Source: Methylibium sp. NZG (GTDB lineage Bacteria; Pseudomonadota; Gammaproteobacteria; Burkholderiales; Burkholderiaceae_C). Taken from it: a stretch of 64,000 nt of DNA. The notes under the pieces were generated by a model. The model was not told where the DNA came from. It ran no database searches and was given only the letters and a program-made list of their open reading frames with translations. The position numbers and the translations under genes were made by a program. Each line of letters starts with the position of its first letter. Positions within the stretch are counted from its first letter, which is position 1. The stretch is from assembly GCA_001263235.1 (NCBI GenBank), contig LGRD01000031.1, forward strand, positions 62,001 through 126,000, read 5' to 3'. Of this stretch, positions 8,236-17,247 are shown piece by piece.

Positions 8236-9291
8236 ATGAAGACCATCAAAGGCCCCGCCATCTTCCTGGCCCAGTTCGCGGGTGATGCCGCGCCGTTCAA
8301 CTCGCTGGCATCGATTGCGAAATGGGCAGGCGACCTGGGCTACAAAGGCGTGCAAATGCCGAGCTGGGACGCGCGTCTGTTCGACCTGAAGAACGCCGCC
8401 ACCAGCAAGACCTATTGCGACGAGGTGAAAGGAACGCTGGCGCAACACGGCCTGCAGATCACTGAGCTATCGACGCACCTGCAAGGCCAGCTGGTTGCGG
8501 TGCACCCGGCCTACGACGCCGGCTTCGATGGATTCGCAGCGCCCGAAGTGGACCGCATCAAGATCTTCCGCCAGCAGTGGGCGGTCGAGCAGATGATGCT
8601 GGCGGCCAAGGCCTCGGCCAACCTGGGGCTCACCGCGCATGCCACGTTCTCGGGCGCGCTGGCGTGGCCGTACCTGTACTCCTGGCCGCCACGGCCACCG
8701 GGCCTGATCGAGACCGCGTTCGACGAACTCGCCAAGCGCTGGCGGCCGATCCTCGATGCCTTCGACCACGCTGGCGTGGACGTGTGCTACGAGATCCACC
8801 CGGGCGAAGACCTGCACGACGGCGTGACGTACGAGATGTTCCTGGAGCGCGTGAACGGCCACAAACGCGCCTGCCTGCTCTACGACCCGAGCCACTTCGT
8901 GCTGCAGCAGCTGAACTACCTCGACTACATCGACCACTACCACGACCGCATCAAGATCTTCCACGTGAAGGACGCCGAGTTCAACCCGACCGGCAAGCAG
9001 GGCGTGTACGGCGGCTTCCAGTCGTGGATCAACCGGGCCGGGCGCTTCCGCTCGCTCGGCGATGGGCAGGTCGACTTCTCGGCGATCTTCTCGAAGATGG
9101 CGGCGTACGACTTCCCCGGCTGGGCGGTGCTCGAATGGGAGTGCTGCATCAAGCACCCGGAAGACGGCGCACGCGAGGGCGCCAAATTCATTGCGGACCA
9201 CATCATCCGCGTGGCCGAACGCGCCTTCGACGACTTTGCCGGTGGCGGTGCGGACCAGGCCGCGAACAAGAAGACGCTGGGCATCGGCTGA
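8236..9291 (+). CDS. Sugar phosphate isomerase/epimerase family TIM-barrel protein
   Basis: A 351-residue protein of the xylose-isomerase-like TIM-barrel (AP endonuclease 2) superfamily. Metal-binding type motifs are visible: CYEIHPGED near 180-190, DPSHFV near 219, and IKIFHVKDAEF near 238-248. These barrels isomerise or epimerise sugars or inositol derivatives. It has a good ribosome binding site (GAGGAG) and is followed after 11 bases by a Gfo/Idh/MocA oxidoreductase, a very common pairing for catabolism of inositols or oxidised sugars. The substrate is unknown. Confidence 0.88.
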   Translation: MKTIKGPAIFLAQFAGDAAPFNSLASIAKWAGDLGYKGVQMPSWDARLFDLKNAATSKTYCDEVKGTLAQHGLQITELSTHLQGQLVAVHPAYDAGFDGFAAPEVDRIKIFRQQWAVEQMMLAAKASANLGLTAHATFSGALAWPYLYSWPPRPPGLIETAFDELAKRWRPILDAFDHAGVDVCYEIHPGEDLHDGVTYEMFLERVNGHKRACLLYDPSHFVLQQLNYLDYIDHYHDRIKIFHVKDAEFNPTGKQGVYGGFQSWINRAGRFRSLGDGQVDFSAIFSKMAAYDFPGWAVLEWECCIKHPEDGAREGAKFIADHIIRVAERAFDDFAGGGADQAANKKTLGIG

Positions 9292-9302
9292 GGAGGCGCG
9301 TC

Positions 9303-10496
9303 ATGACGATCGAAGGTTCGACCTCCACGCCGCGCGCCGCCCCGCGCCGCATCCGCCTGGGCATGGTCGGCGGCGGTCAGGGCGCGTTCATCGGCGGCGT
9401 GCACCGCATCGCGGCGCGGTTGGACGATTGTTATGAGCTGGTGGCCGGTGCGTTGTCGTCGCAACCCGAACGCGCTTCTGCCAGCGCTGCCGAATTGCAC
9501 ATCGCGCCCGAACGCTCATACGCCGACTTCTCAGCGATGGCGAAGGCCGAGGCCGCCCGCAGCGACGGCATCGACATCGTCGCCATCGTCACGCCCAACC
9601 ACCTGCACGCGCCGATCGCCACCGCGTTTCTCGACGCCGGCATCGACGTGATCTGCGACAAGCCGCTGTGCACCACGCTGGCCGAGGCGCGTGCGCTGGT
9701 CGACAAAGTGCAGTCCAGCGGCCGGCTGTTCGCGCTGACGCACAACTACAGCGGCTACCCAATGGTGCGCATGGCGCGCGAGATGGTGGCTGCCGGCGAA
9801 CTCGGCGACATCCGCCTGGTGCACGCCGAGTACGTGCAGGACTGGCTCACCACCGACCTGGCCGCCACCGGCCAGAAGCAGGCGCTGTGGCGCGGCGACC
9901 CGGCGCAAAGCGGCGCGGGCGGCGCGCTGGGCGACATCGGCACGCATGCAGAACAGTTGGGGCGCTTCATCTCCGGGCTGGAATTGCAAGCCGTGAGCGC
10001 AGACATTCAGAGCTTCGTCGCCGGCCGCCAGCTCGACGACAACGCCCACGTCATGCTGCGCTACACCAACGGCGCCCGCGGCCTGCTGTGGGCCAGCCAG
10101 GTGGCGCCCGGCAACGAGAACGCCCTGCGCGTGCGCGTGTACGGCACGAAGGCCGGCATCGACTTCCGGCAGGAGCAGCCGAACCAACTGTGGTTCACAC
10201 CGCTCGGCCAGGCGCCGAAGCTGATCACGCGCGGCGGCCATGGTGCGAATGGCAGCGCCGCCGCCGGCCACGCCACACGCATCCCGGCCGGGCATCCGGA
10301 GGGGTACCTCGAAGGCTTTGCGCAGCTCTACCGCGACGTGGCCGAGCAGATCCATGCGCGCTGGCAGAAGCGTGCGCCGAACCCGTTGGCGTGCAGCGTG
10401 CCGACGGTGGTCGACGGTGCGCTGGGGATGAAGTTCATCGAGGCGGTGATCGAGTCGAGCCGGGGGGATGGGCGGTGGGTGAGTGCGCGGCTTTGA
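9303..10496 (+). CDS. Gfo/Idh/MocA family oxidoreductase
   Basis: A 397-residue NAD(P)-dependent sugar or polyol dehydrogenase. The Rossmann motif ([11 protein letters not shown] near residue 20), the [11 protein letters not shown] segment and the [12 protein letters not shown] segment with the catalytic-region Lys-Pro are intact, as is the C-terminal domain with [13 protein letters not shown] 9303 has GAGGAGGCG upstream and gives a normal family length. It closes a same-strand run that starts with the PEBP gene and most tightly couples to the TIM-barrel isomerase before it. Confidence 0.9.
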   Translation: MTIEGSTSTPRAAPRRIRLGMVGGGQGAFIGGVHRIAARLDDCYELVAGALSSQPERASASAAELHIAPERSYADFSAMAKAEAARSDGIDIVAIVTPNHLHAPIATAFLDAGIDVICDKPLCTTLAEARALVDKVQSSGRLFALTHNYSGYPMVRMAREMVAAGELGDIRLVHAEYVQDWLTTDLAATGQKQALWRGDPAQSGAGGALGDIGTHAEQLGRFISGLELQAVSADIQSFVAGRQLDDNAHVMLRYTNGARGLLWASQVAPGNENALRVRVYGTKAGIDFRQEQPNQLWFTPLGQAPKLITRGGHGANGSAAAGHATRIPAGHPEGYLEGFAQLYRDVAEQIHARWQKRAPNPLACSVPTVVDGALGMKFIEAVIESSRGDGRWVSARL

Positions 10497-10878
10497 CTTG
10501 ATGCTGAACCTGGGCCAACCCGCGCGACTCTCGCATCTGTCGACTCGTTGATGCGAGCGAGGTCGCTGCTGGCGTTACGCGCGGCAAGAGCGCTTTCTAA
10601 CGTCTGGTGGCCTTCGCTTCAGCGGTCGGCGACATACACCGATTGGCTTCCGCGCCGTGGCGCCGGAATGCGCAGGGCGTCGCCAAGCGAAGGGTGACGT
10701 CGCAATCCGGCTGTGAGTATTGACGAACCACTGTAGGCAAGCACGCCTTGTTGGCCTGGCACCCATCCAATTGAGGGGGAGCCGGGGGCGCCCAAAGACG
10801 CGCTATCACGGGTTTACCCCCCCCGGAACTCTCACGCCCCTGCATCATGTAGTCGTCGTAACAAGGGGGTAGATTTGC
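10497..10878. other. Gene-less stretch at the left edge of an accessory patch
   Basis: These 382 bases hold no credible gene. Base composition becomes visibly less G+C-rich toward the right, where the codon use of the next two genes also differs from the neighbours. There is a C8 tract at about 10817-10824. No convincing attachment site, transposase remnant or tRNA was seen. It probably marks the boundary of acquired DNA. Confidence 0.4.
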
Positions 10879-11253
10879 GTGGACGCGATTAAGAAGGCAC
10901 TCGGCAATGCACCTGTATTTGTCGTTGCGTACATCCTCTTCATGCTACCAACGTACTACCTGCCATACGTCGGATCGAATTCGTCCGTGGTCGGCGCGCT
11001 GGGTGCCGCCGCGGGGGCTGGTATCAACCCGGCATTCTGGGTACACATCGGTGCCATGCTGGTTCTTTGTCTCTTATGCTGGGTTCGCGGAGCGTACATC
11101 GGTAAGGGATGGTTAGTTATCTTCCCAATCCTTGCGGTGGTTTTCGACTTCGTACCCGGATTGAGTGCTATTCCCTTTGTCCCAACCTTGATGCATCTGT
11201 TGGCAATCATCTTGGGTGCTGTCGGGGCGAAGGCAGTAGTCTCCACGCACTAG
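10879..11253 (+). CDS. Small integral membrane protein of unknown function
   Basis: A 124-residue protein almost entirely hydrophobic, with about four predicted membrane helices (roughly residues 11-30, 50-70, 78-95 and 100-120). It starts at a GTG after an AAGGGGG ribosome binding site. It is not recognised. The DNA is more A+T-rich than the flanking genes and uses codons such as TTA and GTA that are rare elsewhere in the window, which suggests horizontal origin. A lipoprotein gene follows 54 bases later on the same strand, so the pair may share a transcript. Confidence 0.6.
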   Translation: MDAIKKALGNAPVFVVAYILFMLPTYYLPYVGSNSSVVGALGAAAGAGINPAFWVHIGAMLVLCLLCWVRGAYIGKGWLVIFPILAVVFDFVPGLSAIPFVPTLMHLLAIILGAVGAKAVVSTH

Positions 11254-11307
11254 CGCCAGTCCTTAGTTGGCTTGGCAATCAATAATCCTACTGGGAGATT
11301 CTTCAAA

Positions 11308-11877
11308 ATGAAGCAGGCACCCTTTCTCGAGATCACAAGCATCAGCATAGCGCTGGTGATGCTTACCGTAATCAGCGGTTGCCAATCGGCCGCAATCGTG
11401 GCCCAGTCGACTCCTCAGACTGGAACTGCCGCCTCACCCACCTCGGCAACTGGGACGCCGACGAATGCGCAGGCCGCTGGCTCCACCTCAGGTCAAGCTG
11501 CTGCAGTACCTGCGAGCGAACCATGTGCGGCCAACTTCGCTGTCTCTGGTGGTTTCACCTCGGGAAAGCAGTTTAAGACGCAGGCGCCCGTAGCAAACGT
11601 GGCGCCAGATCAGGCCTATCGCAAGGCACATGCAGCGGTCGTGGGTCAGGGTTGGCAGGTCACCGCGACTGACAAGGATCTGCGGAGCATTTCAGCGGTG
11701 CAGCAAGTCATTTCGACCCGTGCTGGAAAAGTTGTGCCGATGAACGTCACGATCCAGCCAGGAAAGGGCAGTGGCTCAGTGGTTGTACTGAACTTCGCAA
11801 CCAACCCAGGTCAAGTTGCGACTGAAGATGCGGTCCGTGAGTCGTTCTGTAAGCTGGTTCGCGAGATTGCCAGTTGA
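11308..11877 (+). CDS. Predicted lipoprotein of unknown function
   Basis: A 189-residue predicted lipoprotein. ATG 11308 has a GGGAG ribosome binding site ten bases upstream and yields a clean lipoprotein signal with lipobox ISGC and Cys25; a TTG at 11272 would bury it. A Ser/Thr/Ala/Pro-rich linker (about 35-75) is followed by a compact domain (about 80-189) with two Cys (CAANF and SFCKL) that could form a disulfide. The domain is unfamiliar. It belongs to the same lower-G+C patch as the membrane protein upstream. Confidence 0.6.
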   Translation: MKQAPFLEITSISIALVMLTVISGCQSAAIVAQSTPQTGTAASPTSATGTPTNAQAAGSTSGQAAAVPASEPCAANFAVSGGFTSGKQFKTQAPVANVAPDQAYRKAHAAVVGQGWQVTATDKDLRSISAVQQVISTRAGKVVPMNVTIQPGKGSGSVVVLNFATNPGQVATEDAVRESFCKLVREIAS

Positions 11878-11984
11878 CTTGAGCATCCGATGTCGTCTCC
11901 ACTGATGCACACCGCTAAAGCGTCACACCGGGGCGGGCGAATGCGCTTGTGGCAAGCTCCGTGGCCAAACCAGCGGGAGCATCC

Positions 11985-12209
11985 ATGCGAAAGCCAGTAG
12001 AGATTCTTGAAGCCGAACTTCTGCAGCTAACGAAAGCCGACCGCATCCGTGTCCTCGATCGTGTCGTCGCAAGCCTGGATGCCGACTCAGCACGTGACGC
12101 AGCCTGGGACGCCGTGGCGGCCCGACGCGACGCTGAAGCCGACCGCGACCCTTCAGTGCTGCTCCCGCTGGACGACGTGCTCGCGAGGTTGCGCGCGGAA
12201 GTTCAGTGA
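11985..12209 (+). CDS. Addiction module antitoxin, ParD/RelB-like (TIGR02574 type)
   Basis: A 74-residue protein of the addiction-module component family: N-terminal EILEAELLQLTKADRIRVLDRVVASL helix pair and a Trp-containing acidic C-terminal half (AAWDAVAARR). It neutralises the toxin encoded next to it. ATG 11985 was chosen because it has a GGGAG ribosome binding site and family length; an upstream GTG at 11949 is unlikely. The stop overlaps the GTG start of the toxin gene, the classic antitoxin-first arrangement. Such modules usually repress their own promoter. Confidence 0.82.
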   Translation: MRKPVEILEAELLQLTKADRIRVLDRVVASLDADSARDAAWDAVAARRDAEADRDPSVLLPLDDVLARLRAEVQ

Positions 12210-12499
12210 ATCGATCCATCCACCGGCTCGCTTCTGAAGACCTCGCAGAGGCAGTTCGGTTCTACAAAGTTGAAGCGGGCGTCGGACTGGCCCAGCGATT
12301 CCTTGCTGAATTCGAACGAGTCGCCAAGCTGCTGGAGCAGCATCCGGGCCTGGGTACGCCAACGGCGGACGGTCGCAGAACCCACCCCCTGGCAGACTTC
12401 CCTTACTCGGTCACCTACCGCATCGAAGACTCCGAGATTCGCATTCTGGTTGTTAGGCACCAGAGCCGCGACCCAGGGCATGGCGAGAGCCGCAGATAG
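12206..12499 (+). CDS. Type II toxin of the RelE/ParE family
   Basis: A 97-residue RelE/ParE-fold toxin. It shows the family pattern: an N-terminal LASEDLAEAVRFY helix, AQRFLAEFERV, a GLGTPT turn and the C-terminal strand pair ending in IRILVVRHQSRDP. The RHQSRDP ending is typical of ParE-like members that target gyrase, but an mRNA-interferase role cannot be excluded. The GTG start lies within the antitoxin stop (GTGA), so the two are coupled. The gene appears intact. Confidence 0.85.
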   Translation: MNRSIHRLASEDLAEAVRFYKVEAGVGLAQRFLAEFERVAKLLEQHPGLGTPTADGRRTHPLADFPYSVTYRIEDSEIRILVVRHQSRDPGHGESRR

Positions 12500-12544
12500 T
12501 TGCCACCCGAGCAACCCATCGCCAGCATGAAGGACAGCCCTCGC

Positions 12545-12970
12545 ATGCCCGCCCACCTCGACCACCTGATCGTGCCGGCAAAAGACCGCGTCGCATCGGC
12601 GCGGCTGCTGGCCGATCTGCTCGGCGTGCCTTGGGCGGCGCAGGCGACGATCGGGCCGTTCTCGCCGGTCTACGTGAACGCCTCGCTCACGCTGGACTTC
12701 GATGAGTGGCCCGCGCCGATCCCGAAGCTGCACTACGCCTTCCGCGTGACCGATGATGAGTTCGATGCGATCCTCGCGCGCATCCGAGCGGCCGGTCTGC
12801 CGTTCCGCAGCACACCGGGTGGCGTTGACGACCACCAGGTCAACAGTGCGTTCGGCGGCCGGCTGCTGTACTGGAGCGAGCCCGACGGCCATGCGTGGGA
12901 GATCCTGACCGTCAGCTACGCGAGGCCGGCGCTTCCGGCCGACCCCGCCTTGCCGTCGTCGCGCGAATAG
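12545..12970 (+). CDS. VOC family protein (glyoxalase/dioxygenase fold)
   Basis: A 141-residue vicinal-oxygen-chelate protein. The N-terminal His of the fold (LDHLIVPAKD) and the C-terminal strand with YWSEPDGHAWEILT, whose Glu is a typical metal ligand, are visible. ATG 12545 follows AAGGA by ten bases; ATG 12527 would add six residues. It sits directly after the toxin-antitoxin pair but is unlikely to be related to it. The substrate is unknown; many relatives are uncharacterised hydrolases, isomerases or resistance proteins. Confidence 0.78.
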   Translation: MPAHLDHLIVPAKDRVASARLLADLLGVPWAAQATIGPFSPVYVNASLTLDFDEWPAPIPKLHYAFRVTDDEFDAILARIRAAGLPFRSTPGGVDDHQVNSAFGGRLLYWSEPDGHAWEILTVSYARPALPADPALPSSRE

Positions 12971-13013
12971 CGCTGCTCATTTCTTGCTGAGCCCGACCTT
13001 CAGGAGTTGCCCC

Positions 13014-13376
13014 ATGCACCAAGGTTCATGCCACTGTGGTTCGGTGCGGCTGACGCTGCCGGCCACGCCGCTCGTCGCCACCGCTTGCAATTGCTCGCTG
13101 TGCCGCCGCATCGGCGGGCCGTGGGTGTACTTCGAGTTCGGCACGGTGACGATCGAAGGCCATCCAGATTCCACCGCCGAGTACATCCAGGGCGACCGGA
13201 CGCTGCGCACCATCCGCTGCAAGCGCTGCGGCTGCGTCACGCACTGGGAGCCGCTGCCACCCACGCCGGGCGCCAAGCATGGCGTCAACCTGGGCAACTT
13301 CGACCCCGCGCTGATCGCCTCGGTGCGGGTGCGTCGTTTCGACGGGGCGGACACCTGGCAGTTCATCGACGAGTAG
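13014..13376 (+). CDS. GFA family (glutathione-dependent formaldehyde-activating-like) zinc protein
   Basis: A 120-residue protein of the GFA fold. The zinc-binding cysteines are all in place: CHCGSV near residue 6, CNCSLCRR near 25 and CKRCGC near 63, plus a THWEPLP segment. Family members bind zinc and, in some cases, glutathione adducts; most are of unknown function. ATG 13014 has a CAGGAG ribosome binding site. It lies 43 bases after the VOC gene and could be cotranscribed with it. Confidence 0.85.
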   Translation: MHQGSCHCGSVRLTLPATPLVATACNCSLCRRIGGPWVYFEFGTVTIEGHPDSTAEYIQGDRTLRTIRCKRCGCVTHWEPLPPTPGAKHGVNLGNFDPALIASVRVRRFDGADTWQFIDE

Positions 13377-13477
13377 CCTCGTCTGCCGCGGCCACGCGCC
13401 GGGCCGCGCTGCGATGGGCATGTCGCCGGTCGGCGCCGCGTCAGTTGTTGACGCGGGGTCGGTTCAGCCGGCGCGCC

Positions 13478-14296
13478 CTACAGACCCAGCCACGTCCCGA
13501 TCGACAACATCGCCGCCTCGTCGTAGCGGGCATAGCCGCTGTACTTGGTCGGCTCCAGTTTCTTCTTGCCCTCTTCGGTGGTGTCCAGCGCAAGCAGGTA
13601 GTCGCGCAGCTTGTCCACCTGATCCTGCGTGAGGTTGGGGCTGGCGATGATGTGCTTGATGGGCACCGGGCGCGACTTGGCCAGCACCTTGCCACCGCCG
13701 GCCTGCCACGCCCTGATGACGGCGCCCGCCGCAGAGGCGCCAGCCGGGGTGAAATTGTGCTCGACGAAAAACGGCACCGCGTCCTGGTACCGCGTGTACA
13801 GGTAAGTGACCTGGTTGGCCGCGCCGAGGGCGTCGCGCAACGTGGCGCGCACCATCCACGAGGTGATCGAGTCTTCGTCCGGCGCGCCGAGCTTGGTGCC
13901 CTTCAGGTCGGCGAGCGACTTGAGCGGCGAGTTGGCCTTGACGAGAAAGTTGGCGCTGTACTCCTGGAAGCCCTTGGTCACCACCACCAGCTTGTAGCCC
14001 GACTTCTTGATCGCCTCGATCGACAGGTGGGCCGGGTGCACCATCGCGATGTCGTAGGCCTTCTCGGCCAGCCCCTTGCGCAAGGTCGGATACCCACCGA
14101 CGGGCTCGATGCTGACCGGCTGCTTGAGCAGCTTGCTCAAGTCGGCCGTGATGAGGGCGTACTTGGCGCGGATCTCTTCGCTGGGCACCCGGTACGTCAC
14201 GCCCTCGTTGATGGCGAACACCAGGTTCGCCTGGGCCACCGACGCGGCCACCATGAGCAAGCTCGCCGCGGCGACGCGAAACCCGAACAACTTCAT
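13478..14296 (-). CDS. PhnD-like phosphate/phosphonate ABC transporter substrate-binding protein
   Basis: A 272-residue exported binding protein with a Sec signal peptide cleaved near Ala23 (SVAQA). The body matches the PhnD/PtxB-like type 2 periplasmic-binding fold: AINEGVTYR at the mature N-terminus, a DIAMVHPAHL ligand loop and LKGTKLGAPDEDS. No permease or ATPase gene is adjacent, so it is an orphan; orphan PhnD-like proteins in betaproteobacteria often serve other transporters or sensory systems. Transcribed toward the GFA gene, with which it is convergent. Confidence 0.8.
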   Translation of the reverse strand: MKLFGFRVAAASLLMVAASVAQANLVFAINEGVTYRVPSEEIRAKYALITADLSKLLKQPVSIEPVGGYPTLRKGLAEKAYDIAMVHPAHLSIEAIKKSGYKLVVVTKGFQEYSANFLVKANSPLKSLADLKGTKLGAPDEDSITSWMVRATLRDALGAANQVTYLYTRYQDAVPFFVEHNFTPAGASAAGAVIRAWQAGGGKVLAKSRPVPIKHIIASPNLTQDQVDKLRDYLLALDTTEEGKKKLEPTKYSGYARYDEAAMLSIGTWLGL

Positions 14297-14442
14297 TTCA
14301 GCCTCCCTGTGGACGGGCCTCTAGCACCTTGCAACGGCCACCGGTATTGTGGATCGGGTGTGCAATCGGGCCGGTGCACGAGGCGGCACAGCAACGCCGC
14401 AGGTGCGGCAAGTGCACGAATTGGCTGCTGCCTTGCTTTCGC

Positions 14443-17079
14443 TTACGCCGCCTTCTTGGCCGCGACCTTCTTCGCCGCAGGGGCTTTGGGCGCGCGGGGC
14501 TCGAACTCGAAGCTGACCTTGCCCTCCTTCTTGTCGAAGGCGAGGTAGGCCTTGAACTTGCGCCGCGTCTTGTTGGAGACGAAGTTCTCCAGCAGCTCGG
14601 TCTTGCCGGTGGCCAGCAGGCGCGTCATCTGCTCGCGCGCGACCGGTTGCTGCAGGATGATCTTGCCGCTCTTGAAGTCGCAGGTGGCGTGCGGGCCGGT
14701 GCTCTTCTCGCACACGTAGCTGGTGCCGTGCTCGAACACATGGCTCTGGCACTTGGGGCACGGGCCCAGGCTTTGCTGGTCGGAGAAGTCGACCGCCTCG
14801 CTCGCCTCGGCGGCCTTGGCGTCTTCGCCGAAGTCGAACTCGAGCTTCCAGTTTTTGATCTCGTCGTCATAGGCCAGCTTGATCTCAGCGGTGAACGGCC
14901 AGCCGGCCTTGGAGCGGAAGCCCTCCAAGGGACCGATCTTCTTCGTTGCGATGAATTCTTCGACCTCGTCGAGCTCAAACGCACGGCTGCCCGGAATCTT
15001 GCTGATCGAAAAACCGCACCCCTCCGCGGCGCCTGCCTTGCCGGTGCACCCGAAGCGGCGGTAGTTCTCCTTCACCACCCCACCGCAATTCGGGCACGGC
15101 GTCTTCAGCGTGGCGTAGTCGCCGGGGATCGTGTCGCGGTCGTACTCTTTCGCCTTCTTCACGATGCGCTCGGCCATCTCGGCAATCTCGGCCATGAAGG
15201 CCTCGCGCTTCAGGCGGCCCTTTTCCATCTCGGCGAGCTGGAACTCCCAGTTGCCGGTCAGCTCGGGCTTGGTCAGGTCTTCCACACCCAGGCCGCGCAG
15301 CAGCGTCATCAGCTGGAAGGCCTTGGCGCCGGGCACCAGTTCGCGCTGCTCGCGGTGGATGTATTTCTCGTAGATCAACCCTTCGATGATGGCCGCGCGC
15401 GTGGCCGGTGTGCCCAGGCCTTTTTCGGCCATCGCTTCGCGCAGCTCGTCGTCGTCGACCAGCTTGCCCGCGCCTTCCATCGCACTCAGCAGCGTGGCCT
15501 CGGTGTAGCGCGCGGGCGGCTTGGTCTTGTTCGGGTTCACGTCCACGCTCTCGGTGCGCACGACCTCGCCCTTGGCCACGGCCACCAGGTTGGCGTCGTC
15601 TTCCTGCACCTCCTTGCCGTACACCGCCAGCCAGCCGGGCTTGACCATCACCTTGCCGTTGGTCTGAAAGCTGTGCTCCTGGTCCTTGCCACCGACCTTG
15701 GCTTTGACGGTCGAGATGCGCGTCGTCACCATGAATTCGGCGGCCGGGAAGAACACCGCCAGGAACCGCTTGACGACCATGTCGTAGAGCTTGGCCTCGA
15801 TCTCTGTCAGGCTCTTGGGCGCTTGCAGCGTGGGGATGATCGCAAAGTGGTCCGACACCTTGGCGTTGTCGAAGATGCGCTTGTTGGGCTTCACGTAGTC
15901 GCCCTTGATCGCTGTCTTCGCGTGCTGCGCGAGAGCACGCAGCGGGCCGGGCATGTCTTCGGTGGAGATCATTTCCATCGTCTTCTTGACGACGGCCACG
16001 TAGTCTTCCGGCAGCGCCTTGCTGTCGGTTCGCGGGTAGGTCAGCACCTTGTGCTTTTCGTATAGCGCCTGCGCGATGCTCAAGGTCGTCTTGGCGCTGA
16101 AGCCCAGGCGCGAGTTGGCTTCGCGCTGCAGCGTCGTCAGGTCGTACAAGCCCGGCGCGCTCTGCGTGCTGGGCTTGGCTTCTTCGGTCACGTTTGCCGG
16201 CTGGCCGCGCACCGCATCGGCGATCGCTTGCGCTTCCGCCGCATTCCAAATCCGGTCCGCCCGCAGGTCGGCGTCGGCTTCGCCGGCCGCCAGGTTCGCA
16301 GCCGGCGGGGGTTGATGCGCGTTGTTGGCACCCTTCTTCCACTTCGGGTCGAACCACTTGCCGTCGTACTCGCCGGCCGTCGCTGCAAACGTCGCCTTGA
16401 TCTCCCAGTAGTCGCGCGAGACGTGCTTGCGGATCTTCTCTTCACGCTCGACCATGATCGAGAGCGTGGGCGTCTGCACCCGGCCGACGGTGGTCAAAAA
16501 GAACCCACCGTCGCGCGAGTTGAACGCCGTCATCGCGCGCGTGCCGTTGATACCCACGAGCCAGTCGGCCTCGCTGCGGCAGCGCGCGGCGTCGGCCAGC
16601 GGCAGCATCTGCTTGTCGGTGCGCAGGTTGTCGAAGCCCTCGCGGATGGCCGCGGGCGTCATGCTCTGCAGCCACAGCCGCTTGACCGGGTGCTTGCTCT
16701 TGCTGTGCTGCTGGATCAGGCGAAAGATCAACTCGCCCTCGCGCCCTGCGTCGCAGGCGTTGATGATCTCGCTCACGTCCTTGCGCTTCACCAGTTTGAC
16801 GATCGCGTTCAGCCGCCCCTTGCTCTTGTCGATCGGGTTCAGCTCGAAGTGCGGCGGGATCACCGGCAGGTTGGCAAAGCTCCACTTGCCGCGCTTCACG
16901 TCGAACTCTTCGGGCGCCTTGATCTCCAGCAGGTGGCCGACGGCCGAGGTGACGAGGTACTGCTCGCTCTCGAAGTACTCGTCGTGCTTGTCGAACTTGC
17001 CGCCCTTCGGGCTGGTGAGCGCGCGCACGATGTCCTGTGCGACGGAGGGCTTCTCGGCAATGATGAGGGACTTGGTCAT
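14443..17079 (-). CDS. topB: DNA topoisomerase III
   Basis: An 878-residue type IA topoisomerase that relaxes negative supercoils and decatenates DNA through a 5'-phosphotyrosine intermediate. The TOPRIM domain is at the N-terminus (IIAEKPSVA; DAGREGE acidic motif near 105), and the catalytic tyrosine is Tyr348 in TYPRTDS. After the core come Cys-rich zinc-ribbon segments (CPNCGG near 630; CPKCQSH near 780) and DNA-binding C-terminal domains, ending in a Lys/Ala tail (AKKVAAKKAA) common in Burkholderiales. It is longer than the E. coli enzyme because of these extensions. The start ATG has only a weak A-rich ribosome binding site. It is divergent from a SET-domain gene. Confidence 0.95.
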   Translation of the reverse strand: MTKSLIIAEKPSVAQDIVRALTSPKGGKFDKHDEYFESEQYLVTSAVGHLLEIKAPEEFDVKRGKWSFANLPVIPPHFELNPIDKSKGRLNAIVKLVKRKDVSEIINACDAGREGELIFRLIQQHSKSKHPVKRLWLQSMTPAAIREGFDNLRTDKQMLPLADAARCRSEADWLVGINGTRAMTAFNSRDGGFFLTTVGRVQTPTLSIMVEREEKIRKHVSRDYWEIKATFAATAGEYDGKWFDPKWKKGANNAHQPPPAANLAAGEADADLRADRIWNAAEAQAIADAVRGQPANVTEEAKPSTQSAPGLYDLTTLQREANSRLGFSAKTTLSIAQALYEKHKVLTYPRTDSKALPEDYVAVVKKTMEMISTEDMPGPLRALAQHAKTAIKGDYVKPNKRIFDNAKVSDHFAIIPTLQAPKSLTEIEAKLYDMVVKRFLAVFFPAAEFMVTTRISTVKAKVGGKDQEHSFQTNGKVMVKPGWLAVYGKEVQEDDANLVAVAKGEVVRTESVDVNPNKTKPPARYTEATLLSAMEGAGKLVDDDELREAMAEKGLGTPATRAAIIEGLIYEKYIHREQRELVPGAKAFQLMTLLRGLGVEDLTKPELTGNWEFQLAEMEKGRLKREAFMAEIAEMAERIVKKAKEYDRDTIPGDYATLKTPCPNCGGVVKENYRRFGCTGKAGAAEGCGFSISKIPGSRAFELDEVEEFIATKKIGPLEGFRSKAGWPFTAEIKLAYDDEIKNWKLEFDFGEDAKAAEASEAVDFSDQQSLGPCPKCQSHVFEHGTSYVCEKSTGPHATCDFKSGKIILQQPVAREQMTRLLATGKTELLENFVSNKTRRKFKAYLAFDKKEGKVSFEFEPRAPKAPAAKKVAAKKAA

Positions 17080-17166
17080 GGTTCTTTCTTGGCTGGCTTC
17101 TTGGAGTGCTTGGCCGCACCGGGCCGTGGCCTGGCAGCGTCCTTACAATCCGGGCTTCTCGCGCGG

Positions 17167-17218
17167 GCGCATGCACGTGCATACGCGGGCACGCACACGC
17201 ACACGCACGCACACGCGC
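17167..17218. repeat. Alternating purine-pyrimidine (CA/CG) tract between topB and the SET gene
   Basis: Two runs of strict purine-pyrimidine alternation, 17167-17187 and 17189-17218, made of CA, CG and TG steps. Such tracts are known to flip to Z-DNA under negative supercoiling. It occupies the divergent promoter region of topB and the SET-domain gene, ending three bases before an ATG at 17221. It may also simply be a slipped simple repeat. Confidence 0.6.
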
Positions 17219-17247
17219 CCATGATTTCAATGTACATAAAGAATCCG

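Noticed and set aside
10570-10640. Possible integron attC-like site
   Set aside because: A few GTTA/TAAC-like bases occur, but the paired core sites and imperfect inverted arms of an attC site are not present.
14329-16065. Long plus-strand open frame antisense to topB
   Set aside because: It is the mirror of the topB coding frame in G+C-rich DNA; the product is low-complexity (Leu/His/Arg-rich) with no motif.
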